This document shows positions 1 through 7,371 of a stretch of 64,000 nucleotides of DNA, one piece after another (the first letter of the stretch is position 1; the number at the start of each line of letters is the position of its first letter). The position numbers were made by a program, and so were the translations under genes. The DNA is from Nocardioides sp. JS614 (lineage in GTDB: Bacteria > Actinomycetota > Actinomycetes > Propionibacteriales > Nocardioidaceae). The notes under the pieces are model-generated. The model had not been told where the DNA came from. It saw only the letters and a list, made by a program, of their open reading frames with translations, and did no database searches. The DNA lies in contig NC_008699.1 in the NCBI RefSeq assembly GCF_000015265.1, forward strand, positions 3,596,001 through 3,660,000, read 5' to 3'.

Positions 1-877
1 CGAACGAGTCGAGCTTGCCGGTCACCCGGTCGTCGAAGCGGGCGCCCAGGCTGATGATCAGGTCGCTGCGCTGCAGGCCCGCCACGGCGGCGACCGTGCC
101 GTGCATGCCGGGCATGCCGAGGTGCTGCGGGTGGCTGTCGGGGAACGCCCCCCGGGCCATCAGGGTCGTCACCACCGGGATGCCGGTGAGCTCCGCGAGC
201 ACACGCAGCTCCTTCGAGGCGCCGGCCCGGATCGTGCCGCCGCCGACGTAGAGCACCGGTCGGCGCGACTCCAGCATCAGCTTGGCGGCCTCGCGGATCT
301 GCTTGGAGTGCGGCCTGGTCACGGGTCGGTAGCCGGGAAGCGCGAGCTCGGTGGGCCACGCGAAGTCGGTCGCCGCCTGCAGCGCCGACTTGGCGACGTC
401 GACGAGCACCGGGCCCGGGCGGCCGGTCGAGGCGATGTGGAAGGCCTCGGCGATCGTGCGCGGGATCTCGGCGGGGTCGGTGACCAGGAAGTTGTGCTTG
501 GTGATCGGCATCGTGATGCCGCGGATGTCGGCCTCCTGGAAGGCGTCGGTGCCGATCTGGGCGGCGCCGACCTGGCCGGTGACCGCCACGATCGGCACCG
601 AGTCCATGTGCGCGTCGGCGAGCGGCGTGACCAGGTTGGTCGCACCCGGACCGGAGGTGGCCATGCAGACCCCGACCCGGCCGGTGGCGGCGGCGTACCC
701 CTGGGCGGCGTGGCCGGCGCCCTGCTCGTGGCGGACCAGGATGTGCCGGATCGAGGAGTCCATCAGCGGGTCGTACGCCGGGAGGATGGCGCCGCCCGGG
801 ATTCCGAAGATGTGCTCGGTGCCCACTGCCTCCAGCGACCTGACCAGGCTCTGGGCCCCTGTCATCTGCTCGCTCAT
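1..877 (-). CDS. ilvB: Acetolactate synthase large subunit, N-terminal part (runs off the window)
   Basis: ThDP-dependent acetolactate synthase condenses two pyruvates, or pyruvate with 2-oxobutyrate, as the first common step of valine, leucine and isoleucine synthesis. About 292 N-terminal residues are present, beginning MSEQMTGAQSLVRSLEAVGT. The ThDP-binding N-domain carries GIPGGAILPAYD near residue 25 and RHEQGAGHAAQGYA near residue 49, whose Glu is the cofactor-activating residue of the family. A later GGGTIRAGASKELREL stretch begins the central domain. The C-terminal half lies beyond position 1. The start ATG at 877 follows a leader peptide and a terminator-like hairpin, so expression is probably attenuated. 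ilvD, a later enzyme of the same pathway, is at 25.7 kb. Confidence 0.96.
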   Translation of the reverse strand, partial: MSEQMTGAQSLVRSLEAVGTEHIFGIPGGAILPAYDPLMDSSIRHILVRHEQGAGHAAQGYAAATGRVGVCMATSGPGATNLVTPLADAHMDSVPIVAVTGQVGAAQIGTDAFQEADIRGITMPITKHNFLVTDPAEIPRTIAEAFHIASTGRPGPVLVDVAKSALQAATDFAWPTELALPGYRPVTRPHSKQIREAAKLMLESRRPVLYVGGGTIRAGASKELRVLAELTGIPVVTTLMARGAFPDSHPQHLGMPGMHGTVAAVAGLQRSDLIISLGARFDDRVTGKLDSF

Positions 878-921
878 CGTTGTCTGTCCTGTCTCGCTAC
901 CTGGTGCCGTGCCCTGCCCAA

Positions 922-957
922 CAAAAAACCCCTCGGCCCGGGTGGGCGGCGAGGGGT
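922..957 (-). terminator. Intrinsic terminator / attenuator in the ilvB leader
   Basis: On the minus strand CCCCTCG (956-950) pairs with CGAGGGG (935-929) and is followed directly by a run of six T. It lies between the leader peptide stop (984) and the ilvB start (877), the arrangement of a translation-attenuated amino-acid operon. Confidence 0.85.
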
Positions 958-983
958 GACGTGTGCGCTGCGGTCGTGTCGAC

Positions 984-1025
984 TCAGCTCACACGTCGCG
1001 TGCGTACAAGAATGCCGTTGCGCAT
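984..1025 (-). CDS. ilvB leader peptide (13 residues)
   Basis: This short reading frame encodes MRNGILVRTRRVS and stops at TGA. It carries consecutive Ile-Leu-Val codons, the three end products of the pathway downstream. A strong terminator hairpin follows about 30 nt after its stop, and the acetolactate synthase gene starts about 107 nt after it. Stalling at Ile/Leu/Val codons during branched-chain amino-acid shortage would be expected to prevent the terminator from forming, as known for ilv leaders in actinobacteria and enterics. A TAGCGT box ends 7 nt before the ATG, so the transcript probably begins at this AUG. The regulatory reading is inferred from the arrangement. Confidence 0.82.
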   Translation of the reverse strand: MRNGILVRTRRVS

Positions 1026-1032
1026 GGGGCCC

Positions 1033-1038
1033 ACGCTA
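1033..1038 (-). promoter_or_regulatory. -10 element of the ilvB leader promoter
   Basis: TAGCGT on the minus strand lies 7 nt upstream of the leader-peptide ATG, which places the likely transcription start at or next to that ATG. No convincing -35 box is visible. Confidence 0.5.
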
Positions 1039-1101
1039 GCGGCACCGGCCTCCCGCCCGCATCCGAGTGTGACAGGCGTCCCAGCATCCGGGACGCCGGT
1101 C

Positions 1102-1776
1102 TCACTCTCCGGCGGTCTCCCGCCCATCAGCGGTGCAGACGCAGACCTTGTTGCCGTGGGCGTCGGCGAGCACCCAGAACGCCGGGACCGCGTCCTCGCT
1201 GACCAGGCGGCCGCCGGCCGCGACCGCCGCGGCCACCCGCTCCTCGGCCACCTCGCGCGGGACGACGATGTCGAGGTGGAAGCGCTGCTGGACCTCACCG
1301 GTCGCGTCGGGGGCCTCCTGGAACCACAGCGTGTTGTTGCGGCCGCCGGGGTCCATGACCTCCGGCCAGTCCTGGTTGTCCTGGTAGCCGAGCACGGCCC
1401 GCCAGAACGGCTTGACCGCCCCGGCGTCCGGGACGTCGAGGGCCAGCTCGAGGGTGGAGACGTCCCGGGGCGCCGACTCGACACCGAGCTCGGCCGCGAT
1501 CTCGGAGATGCGCCGGGCCAGGTCGACGTCGCGGCTGGTGACGCCGTGCACGTCGTGGCTCTGGAGGTCGACGTCGACCTGGGGGTAGGTCAGCACCACG
1601 TCGGGGTGGTGGTTGGCCGCCTCGGCCGCCTCGGTGATCCGGGTGACCAGCTCGAGCCCTTTCGTGAAGCTGCCGGTCTCGAACCGGGCGTGCAGCTTCA
1701 TGAGGAAGAACCGCCAGTCGTCCAGCCCCTCGGCCTGGACCTGGGGGAACCTGAGCACCTGCTTGGGGTCTGTCAC
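1102..1776 (-). CDS. Pterin-4a-carbinolamine dehydratase domain fused to a VOC (glyoxalase-like) domain
   Basis: The 224-residue protein has two parts. Residues 1-100 match pterin-4a-carbinolamine dehydratases, with the signature EAANHHPDVVLTYPQVDVDL containing the paired catalytic histidines. Residues 105-224 form a VOC/glyoxalase-like domain (STLELALDVPDAGAVKPFWR, then FHLDIVV). The dehydratase activity recycles the 4a-hydroxy-tetrahydropterin made by aromatic amino-acid hydroxylases, or acts as a DcoH-like accessory. The VOC half has no assignable substrate. The GTG start overlaps the stop of the upstream VOC gene (GTGA), so the two are translationally coupled. Confidence 0.8.
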   Translation of the reverse strand: MTDPKQVLRFPQVQAEGLDDWRFFLMKLHARFETGSFTKGLELVTRITEAAEAANHHPDVVLTYPQVDVDLQSHDVHGVTSRDVDLARRISEIAAELGVESAPRDVSTLELALDVPDAGAVKPFWRAVLGYQDNQDWPEVMDPGGRNNTLWFQEAPDATGEVQQRFHLDIVVPREVAEERVAAAVAAGGRLVSEDAVPAFWVLADAHGNKVCVCTADGRETAGE

Positions 1777-2189
1777 GGGAGCACCACCTGTCCGATCGGT
1801 CCGGGGTTGAAGGCGATCTCCCAGCGGTATCCGTCGGGGTCGCCGAAGTAACCGGTGTAGCCGCCCCAGTCGCGCTCGACCGCCTCGTGCACCGGGTCGG
1901 CGCCCGCCGCCCGCGCGGTCGCCAGCACCGCGTCGACCTCGTCGTGCGTCGGGACGTTGTGGGAGAGCGTCAGCGGGGCGACACCCGGCCCGCGGGCGAT
2001 CTTGCCGACCTCCTGCTCGAACGCGGTGTCGGCCCAGAGCGAGAACACGAGGCGGTCCCCCGCCTGGATCATCAGCACCTCACCGGGCACGAGGAGCGCC
2101 GCCTCCCACCCCAGGCCGTCGAGGTAGAACCTGCGGCTCGCGTCGAGGTCGCGCACGGCCAGGGTCACGAAGCTGATCCGCTGGTCCAC
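1773..2189 (-). CDS. VOC family protein (glyoxalase/bleomycin-resistance fold)
   Basis: This 138-residue single VOC module reads SFVTLAVRDLDASRRFYLDGLGWE at its start and GGYTGYFGDPDGYRWEIAFN near its end. These are the two beta-alpha-beta-beta-beta repeats typical of glyoxalase-like proteins. Substrate and metal cannot be inferred. The GTG at 2189 is the first reasonable in-frame start after the divergent promoter region. Longer in-frame extensions would run across the divergent UBP-type gene and are rejected. It forms a two-gene unit with the dehydratase/VOC fusion downstream. Confidence 0.75.
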   Translation of the reverse strand: MDQRISFVTLAVRDLDASRRFYLDGLGWEAALLVPGEVLMIQAGDRLVFSLWADTAFEQEVGKIARGPGVAPLTLSHNVPTHDEVDAVLATARAAGADPVHEAVERDWGGYTGYFGDPDGYRWEIAFNPGPIGQVVLP

Positions 2190-2213
2190 CTCGTCACCAT
2201 GGCACAGCCTGTC

Positions 2214-2219
2214 TAGTCT
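2214..2219 (+). promoter_or_regulatory. -10 element of the UBP zinc-finger gene (leaderless)
   Basis: TAGTCT ends 6 nt before the ATG at 2226, so transcription likely starts at the start codon. Confidence 0.45.
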
Positions 2220-2225
2220 CGGAAC

Positions 2226-2573
2226 ATGTCCGAGCGCGCGGGGATCGATCCGTCGGTGCCACCCAGTGGGACCGGGTGCATGGAGTGCGAGGCCACGGGC
2301 GGGTGGTGGGTGCATCTGCGCCGGTGCGCGCAGTGCGGCCACGTCGGGTGCTGCGACTCCTCTCCCGCCCAGCACGCCACCGCCCACTTCCGCGAGACCG
2401 GGCATCCGGTGATCCGCAGCTTCGAGCCGGGCGAGGAGTGGTTCTGGGACTACACCACGGAGGAGGGCTTCGCCGGCCCCGAGCTCGCCCCGCCCCTGTC
2501 CCATCCCACCGACCAGACCGTCCCCGGCCCGGCCGACCGGGTGCCTGCCGACTGGGAGGACCGCATCCGCTAG
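2226..2573 (+). CDS. UBP-type zinc finger domain protein
   Basis: This 115-residue protein is dominated by a zf-UBP fold. GCMECEATGGWWVHLRRCAQ is followed by CGHVGCCDSS and then HATAHFRETGHPVIRSFEPG, which gives the ordered Cys/His set that binds zinc in ubiquitin-hydrolase-type fingers. In eukaryotes this finger binds the ubiquitin C-terminus. In bacteria the small stand-alone versions have no established role. It is divergent from the VOC operon and convergent with kynureninase. The intergenic space holds a compound palindrome that could end both transcripts. The start is supported by the TAGTCT box 6 nt upstream. Confidence 0.82.
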   Translation: MSERAGIDPSVPPSGTGCMECEATGGWWVHLRRCAQCGHVGCCDSSPAQHATAHFRETGHPVIRSFEPGEEWFWDYTTEEGFAGPELAPPLSHPTDQTVPGPADRVPADWEDRIR

Positions 2574-2592
2574 ACGGCCGGCTCGCGGCGGC

Positions 2593-2654
2593 GGTTTCCC
2601 CGGTGAACCGGGGAAACCGGAACTGTTGGGCCGAAACTTCGGCCGAGAGGTTCC
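2593..2654. repeat. Compound palindromic repeat, copy A
   Basis: GGTTTCCCCGGT (2593-2604) and ACCGGGGAAACC (2607-2618) form a perfect 12-bp hairpin with a GA loop. Immediately after it GGAAC (2619-2623) and GTTCC (2650-2654) enclose an inner perfect 7-bp inverted repeat, GGCCGAA (2629-2635) with TTCGGCC (2638-2644). The same layout recurs at 59167-59254. It lies between the convergent UBP-finger and kynureninase genes and has no T-run, so it is a dispersed palindrome that may double as a terminator. Confidence 0.85.
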
Positions 2655-2678
2655 GGCTTTGCCTGAGAAGTCCTGGGC

Positions 2679-3884
2679 TCAGGCCTCGAGGACCTCGCGC
2701 ACCGCCTCGAGGCCGGCCCGCACCTCGGCGAACGACGTGGACAGCGGCGACAGCCCGATCCGCAGCCCGTGCGGGTCGCGGTAGTCGGGGATCACGTCGC
2801 GCTCCCACAGCGCGGCGGTGACCTCGCGCATCCGCGGGTGGTTGAGCGTCACGTGGCTGCCGCGCTGCGCGGGGTCGCGCGGCGAGCCCAGCACCACGCC
2901 GAGCGGGGCGAGCAGCTCGTCGGCGACGTCGACGGCGTACGACGTGAGCGCCACCGACTTGGCGCGCACCGCGTCCATGCCGACCTCCGCGATCAGGCCG
3001 AGCATGTCCTGGAGGGCCAGCATCCCGACGATCGGCGGGGTGCCGGAGAGGAACCGGCGCACCCCGGCGGCCGGGGCGTACGACGGCCCCATGAGGAACG
3101 GGTCCGCGGCGCCCATCCAGCCCTGGATCGGCTGGGTCAGCTCGCCGAGGTGCCGCTGCGCGACGTAGGCGAACGCCGGGGAGCCGGGGCCGCCGTTGAG
3201 GTACTTGTAGGTGCAGCCGACCGCCAGGTCCACGCCGGCGGCGTCCAGCGCCAACGGCACCGACGCCACCGAGTGGCACAGGTCCCACAGCACCAGTGCC
3301 CCCGCGTCCTGGGCGATCCGGGTCAGCGCCGGCAGGTCGGCGAGCCAGGCCGAGCGGTACGCGACGTGCGAGAGCACGACCAGCGCGGTCTGCGGTCCGA
3401 CGGCCTCGGCGAGCAGGTCGACGGTGACGCCCGCGGCCGGGTCCACGTCGATCCACCGCAGCGTCAGCCCGCACTCCTGCGCGACCCCCGCGGCGACGTA
3501 CCGGTCGGTCGGGAAGTTGTCGCGGTCGATGACGATCTCGGTGCGCCCCGGCCGGTCGGCGACGGCCGCGCGCATCAGCTTGTAGAGCAGCACCGTCGTC
3601 GAGTCGCCGACGACGGTCTGGCCCGGGGCCGCGCCGAGGACCACCCGGCCGAGGTCGTCCCCGATCATCTGCGGCAGCTCGAACCACCGCTCGTCCCACC
3701 CGCGGATCAGTCGGCCACCCCACTCCTGCTCCACGAACGCCGCGAGCCGCGGGCCGGTCGCCGCCAGCGGCCGGCCCAGCGAGTTGCCGTCGAAGTAGAC
3801 GAGCGGCTCGGCGGCGCCGACGAAGCGGGCGCGGTACGACGCGAGCGGGTCCGCGGCGTCGAGCCGCTCGGGGGGCTCGGTCAC
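2679..3884 (-). CDS. kynU: Kynureninase
   Basis: This PLP enzyme of tryptophan catabolism cleaves kynurenine (or 3-hydroxykynurenine) to anthranilate (or 3-hydroxyanthranilate) and alanine. The 401-residue length is normal. Visible features are YFDGNSLGRPL near residue 30, WDLCHSVASVPL with the PLP-contacting Asp, GCTYKYLNGGPGSPAF with the Schiff-base lysine near residue 230, and the C-terminal GLRIGLSPLSTSF motif. The GTG start overlaps the xylulokinase stop by four bases, so the two genes are co-transcribed although the pathways are unrelated. No other kyn gene is in the window, so its partner enzymes must be elsewhere. Confidence 0.93.
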   Translation of the reverse strand: MTEPPERLDAADPLASYRARFVGAAEPLVYFDGNSLGRPLAATGPRLAAFVEQEWGGRLIRGWDERWFELPQMIGDDLGRVVLGAAPGQTVVGDSTTVLLYKLMRAAVADRPGRTEIVIDRDNFPTDRYVAAGVAQECGLTLRWIDVDPAAGVTVDLLAEAVGPQTALVVLSHVAYRSAWLADLPALTRIAQDAGALVLWDLCHSVASVPLALDAAGVDLAVGCTYKYLNGGPGSPAFAYVAQRHLGELTQPIQGWMGAADPFLMGPSYAPAAGVRRFLSGTPPIVGMLALQDMLGLIAEVGMDAVRAKSVALTSYAVDVADELLAPLGVVLGSPRDPAQRGSHVTLNHPRMREVTAALWERDVIPDYRDPHGLRIGLSPLSTSFAEVRAGLEAVREVLEA

Positions 3885-5278
3885 GGCCGGGTCGCTGTCA
3901 GGTCGCGGACCTCGGCATACCGGGCCCGCACCTGTGGGGTCGGCTCGACCTCGGTGGCGACCACGTCAGCGAGCGGCCACGCGGGTGGCTCGGCGGCCCC
4001 CGAGAGCACCCAGGCGGCTTGGCGGGCGGCACCGCGGGCGACGTACTCCCCCGGCTGCGGGACGGTCACCGGGAGCCCGAGCACGGCCGAGGCGATCTCG
4101 CGCACGGCGCGCGAGCGGGCGGCCCCGCCGACCAGGATGATCCGTTCGACCGGGGTGCCGAGCGCCCGGACGGCGTCCACCGCGTCGGCCAGGCCGCAGA
4201 GCATGCCCTCGACCGCGGCGCGGGCAAGATGCGCCGGGTCGGTGGTCTCCAGCCGCATGCCGTGCAGGGCCCCGGTGGCGTCGGGGCGGTTCGGGGTGCG
4301 CTCGCCCTCGAGGTAGGGCACCAGCACCATGCCGCCGGCACCGGCCGGTGCGGAGAGCGCGAGCTCGGAGAACTCGCTGTGGTCCACGCGGAGGATCCGC
4401 TCGGCGGCCGCGAGCACCCGCGCGGCGTTCATGGTCGCGACCAGCGGCAGGAACCGGCCGGTGGCGTCGGCGAACCCGGCGACGGCGCCGGAGACGTCGC
4501 CGACGGGCTGCTCCGCGACCGCGCAGGCCACCCCGGAGGTGCCGATCGAGACGATGACGTCGCCCGCGACGGCTCCCAGGCCGAGCGCGCTCGCCGCGTT
4601 GTCGCCGGTGCCGGGGCCGAGCAGCTGGCCGGCCGGCGTCCGGCCGGCGACCTCGGCCGGGCCGAGCACCCGCGGGAGGACCACGTCGCGGCCCAGGCCG
4701 AGCTCGAGGAGATCGCGGCGGTACTGCCCCGTCGACGGCGACCAGTAGCCGGTGCCGCTGGCATCGCCACGGTCCGTCACCAGCGCGTCCAGCGAGGGCG
4801 CGCCGGCCAGCTTCCAGGTCAGCCAGTCGTGCGGCAGGCAGACGGCCGCCGTGCGGGCGGCGTTGTCCGGCTCGTGGCGGGCCAGCCAGCGCAGCTTGGT
4901 GACGGTGAACGACGCGACCGGCACCAGGCCGACGGCGTCGACCCAGGCGCCGGGTCCGCCGAGCTCCTCGATCAGGTCCAGCGCCGCCTGCGCGGAGCGG
5001 GTGTCGTTCCAGAGCAGTGCCGGGCGCACCACCGCGCCCTGCTCGTCGAGGCAGACCATGCCGTGCTGCTGCCCGCCGACGGCGATCGCCTCGACCTCGT
5101 CGAGCCCGCCGGCGGCCGCACTCGCCCGCTCGAAGGCGACCCACCAGGCGTCCGGGTGCACCTCGGTGCCGTCGGGGTGGGGGGCCGCGCCGCTGCGGAC
5201 GAGCTCCCCGCTCTCCGCGTCGCAGACGACGACCTTGCAGGACTGGGTGGAGGTGTCGACCCCCGCGACGAGTGGCAC
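3881..5278 (-). CDS. xylB: Xylulokinase (FGGY family)
   Basis: FGGY carbohydrate kinase of 465 residues that phosphorylates D-xylulose for the pentose phosphate pathway. The ATPase-fold N-terminus AGVDTSTQSCKVVVCDAESG is followed by AIAVGGQQHGMVCLDEQG, typical of xylulokinases. The C-domain has VSIGTSGVACAV and ERIILVGGAARSRAVREIAS. The GTG at 5278 is chosen because TAACCT ends 7 nt upstream, which fits a leaderless transcript, and because family homology begins at VPLVAGVDTS. An in-frame extension upstream would cross the divergent epimerase promoter. The neighbouring aldose epimerase fits a sugar-use locus. Confidence 0.9.
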   Translation of the reverse strand: MPLVAGVDTSTQSCKVVVCDAESGELVRSGAAPHPDGTEVHPDAWWVAFERASAAAGGLDEVEAIAVGGQQHGMVCLDEQGAVVRPALLWNDTRSAQAALDLIEELGGPGAWVDAVGLVPVASFTVTKLRWLARHEPDNAARTAAVCLPHDWLTWKLAGAPSLDALVTDRGDASGTGYWSPSTGQYRRDLLELGLGRDVVLPRVLGPAEVAGRTPAGQLLGPGTGDNAASALGLGAVAGDVIVSIGTSGVACAVAEQPVGDVSGAVAGFADATGRFLPLVATMNAARVLAAAERILRVDHSEFSELALSAPAGAGGMVLVPYLEGERTPNRPDATGALHGMRLETTDPAHLARAAVEGMLCGLADAVDAVRALGTPVERIILVGGAARSRAVREIASAVLGLPVTVPQPGEYVARGAARQAAWVLSGAAEPPAWPLADVVATEVEPTPQVRARYAEVRDLTATRP

Positions 5279-5285
5279 GACGCCG

Positions 5286-5333
5286 AGGTTAGTCCGAGGC
5301 TCGGTGCTCTGAGTGGGAACGTGCCCATAGGGT
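5286..5333. promoter_or_regulatory. Divergent leaderless promoters of xylB and the epimerase gene
   Basis: On the minus strand TAACCT (5291-5286) ends 7 nt before the xylB GTG. On the plus strand TAGGGT (5328-5333) ends 6 nt before the epimerase GTG. Both genes would therefore be transcribed from their start codons. Confidence 0.5.
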
Positions 5334-5339
5334 TGGCAC

Positions 5340-6224
5340 GTGCGTGATCCGGCCGGCCAGAACCTGGTCCTCTCCCATGGTCCGTACCGGGCCGAGGTCG
5401 TCACCGTCGGCGCCGGTCTCCGGTCGCTCTCGTACGACGGGCGTCCGCTGGTGGCCGGCTATCCCGCCGGCGAGATGTGCCCAGACTACCGCGGCTGGGT
5501 GCTGATGCCCTGGCCGAACCGGGTCGGCGACGGCGCGTACGAGTTCGCCGGCCGGCGCCTACAGCTGCCGCTGACCGAGCCCGAGCGCGGCAACGCCCTG
5601 CACGGCTTCGCGGGCTGGGCGGAGTGGACGCTCGCCAACCACGACGACAACCACGCCGCGCTGCGGCTCGCCCTGGTCCCGCGGACCGGGTACCCCTTCC
5701 CGCTCGACCTGGCGGTCGACTACGACCTCACCGACGCCGGGCTGCGGGTCACCCTCGCGGCCACCAACGCCGGCGGCACGGTCGCGCCGTACGGCACCGG
5801 GCACCACCCGTACTTCACCTTCGACCGGCCGGTCGACGAGCTCACCCTGCGGATCCCGGCGACCACGTGGTGCCCGATGGACGAGCGCGGCCTCGCCGGC
5901 CCGGCGCGGCCGGTGGCCGGCACGGCCTACGACTTCCGCGACGGCCGGCTCGTCGGCGACGCCGTGATCGACCACCCGTTCGGCGGTCTGACCGACCGGG
6001 TCGTCACGATCGCCGACCCGGACGGACACGCCGTGACGCTCACCCTCGACGACGGCTTCGACTGGGTGCACGTGTTCACCTCCGACACCCACGACCCGCC
6101 GCGCCGCTCGCTGGCCGTCGAGCCGACCACCTGCCCGCCGGACGCGTTCCGCACCGGCGTCGACCTGGTCGTGCTCGAGCCCGGCGAGACCCATCGGGCC
6201 TCGTTCACCATCACTGGAAGCTGA
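5340..6224 (+). CDS. Aldose 1-epimerase family protein
   Basis: Protein of 294 residues with the galactose-mutarotase fold. ERGNALHGFAGWAEW holds the Asn/His substrate residues of the family, GTGHHPYFTF holds the catalytic His pair, and the last third carries DDGFDWVHVFTSDTH followed by LAVEPTTCPPDAFRTG with the catalytic Glu. It likely interconverts alpha and beta anomers of an aldose, possibly the sugar used with the divergent xylulokinase. The exact sugar is unknown. Its last 14 bases overlap the 3' end of a convergent broken gene. Confidence 0.85.
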   Translation: MRDPAGQNLVLSHGPYRAEVVTVGAGLRSLSYDGRPLVAGYPAGEMCPDYRGWVLMPWPNRVGDGAYEFAGRRLQLPLTEPERGNALHGFAGWAEWTLANHDDNHAALRLALVPRTGYPFPLDLAVDYDLTDAGLRVTLAATNAGGTVAPYGTGHHPYFTFDRPVDELTLRIPATTWCPMDERGLAGPARPVAGTAYDFRDGRLVGDAVIDHPFGGLTDRVVTIADPDGHAVTLTLDDGFDWVHVFTSDTHDPPRRSLAVEPTTCPPDAFRTGVDLVVLEPGETHRASFTITGS

Positions 6225-7279
6225 CGAACCGCACCCGGGGCCGCAGCGCGAAGACCTCGCGCGGACCCATCCGGTGGACGTCCTCGTCGTAGAAGAGCTT
6301 GAAGCCCATGGTGAACCGCCGCGGCCGGGCGACGTGGTGGTACGTCGCGCGCTTCTGGCGCCGGGTCCCGAAGCCGTCGACATGCTGGACCATCGCGAAG
6401 CCGGGCCAGCCAGGCCGAGGTGCGGTTGACCTCGGCGGCCCGGACCCGACCGACGGTGCGGGCCGGCACCTGGTGCGGGCCCATCCGCCACTCGGGGTCC
6501 AGTGCCAGGCCGACCCACGGGTCGCGCAGCGCCCACGCCCAGCGCTTCGCCACCTCGAGGAACCCGGAGCGCCCGGGCTGCAGGTCGAGCAGGAGCAGCG
6601 CCTGGTTGCGGTGCGCGGCGCGCAGGTAGGTCTCGACGACCGAGCGCGGGATGTCATGGCTGTGGTCGCCGTCGGGCCCGGGGTGGCCGTCGGCGACGGT
6701 CACGATCAGCTCGTAGACGTGGCGTACCGGTCGTTCGGGGCCGGCGAACGGCCGGGCGACCCGACGCAGCCGCCGGTGCATCGTGTCCGGGTCGCTCTCG
6801 CCCAGCACACCCATCGACGCGGTCTGGCCGGTGCCGTAGTAGGCGACCAGGACGTGGTTGCCGCCGAAGATGCGCGTGCCGCCGTCGGGGAGGGCCGTGG
6901 GCGGGTCCGGGTCCGGCTCCGGGTCCTGACCTTCGGGGTCGTCGCCCTGCGTCGGTGCGGGGGTCTCGACATCGGTCGGCGCCGGGGCGCCGTCCTGCTC
7001 GACCAACGGATCGGAAGGCTCGACCACCGCCGGGGTTGGGGCGTCGGACGACCGGGCGCCCTCCTGGCCGACGCCCCAGGCGATGACGAGGAGACCGACG
7101 ATCAGCAGCAGCACCAGGAAGAGGATTCGGTCCCCGCTGGTCGGGCTGCTGCGGTCCGCGCCCGACTGGACTTCGGGGGGCGCAGAAGACCGAGCGGCAG
7201 CCGTTGCGCACCGGCAAGCTGAACGGGTGCAGGACGCAATCGGGTAGCCGCGATCGCCGCCGTTGCGTTCGCGGGCCAT
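6211..7279 (-). pseudogene. Membrane-anchored conserved actinobacterial protein, broken by an internal deletion/frameshift
   Basis: The 5' part encodes a short N-terminus, one membrane helix (ILFLVLLLIVGLLVIAWGVG), an acidic Pro/Asp-rich linker and a conserved domain (GGTRIFGGNHVLVAYYGTG through DPEWRMGPHQVPARTVGRVR to NRTSAWLA). Near position 6400 the frame is lost. The family-like sequence resumes in another frame as FAMVQHVDGFGTRRQ and continues through FTMGFKLFYDEDVHRMGPRE to FVSFQ and a stop at 6211. From memory of the family, roughly 30 residues between the two parts are missing, which fits a deletion not divisible by three. The function of the family is unknown. The 3' end overlaps the convergent epimerase gene. 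Confidence 0.7.
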
Positions 7280-7371
7280 CCGGACAGCCCCTCCCGCGTC
7301 CCGGGTTCGGAGACCACGAGGAATGGCTGCCGAGGTCTGGCCGGCGATGAGGGGTATCGGCCGCTGTCAGG

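Noticed and set aside
2194..3723. Long minus-strand frame overlapping kynureninase and the UBP-finger gene
   Set aside because: It is a shifted-frame shadow of kynU with Arg/Pro-rich nonsense composition.
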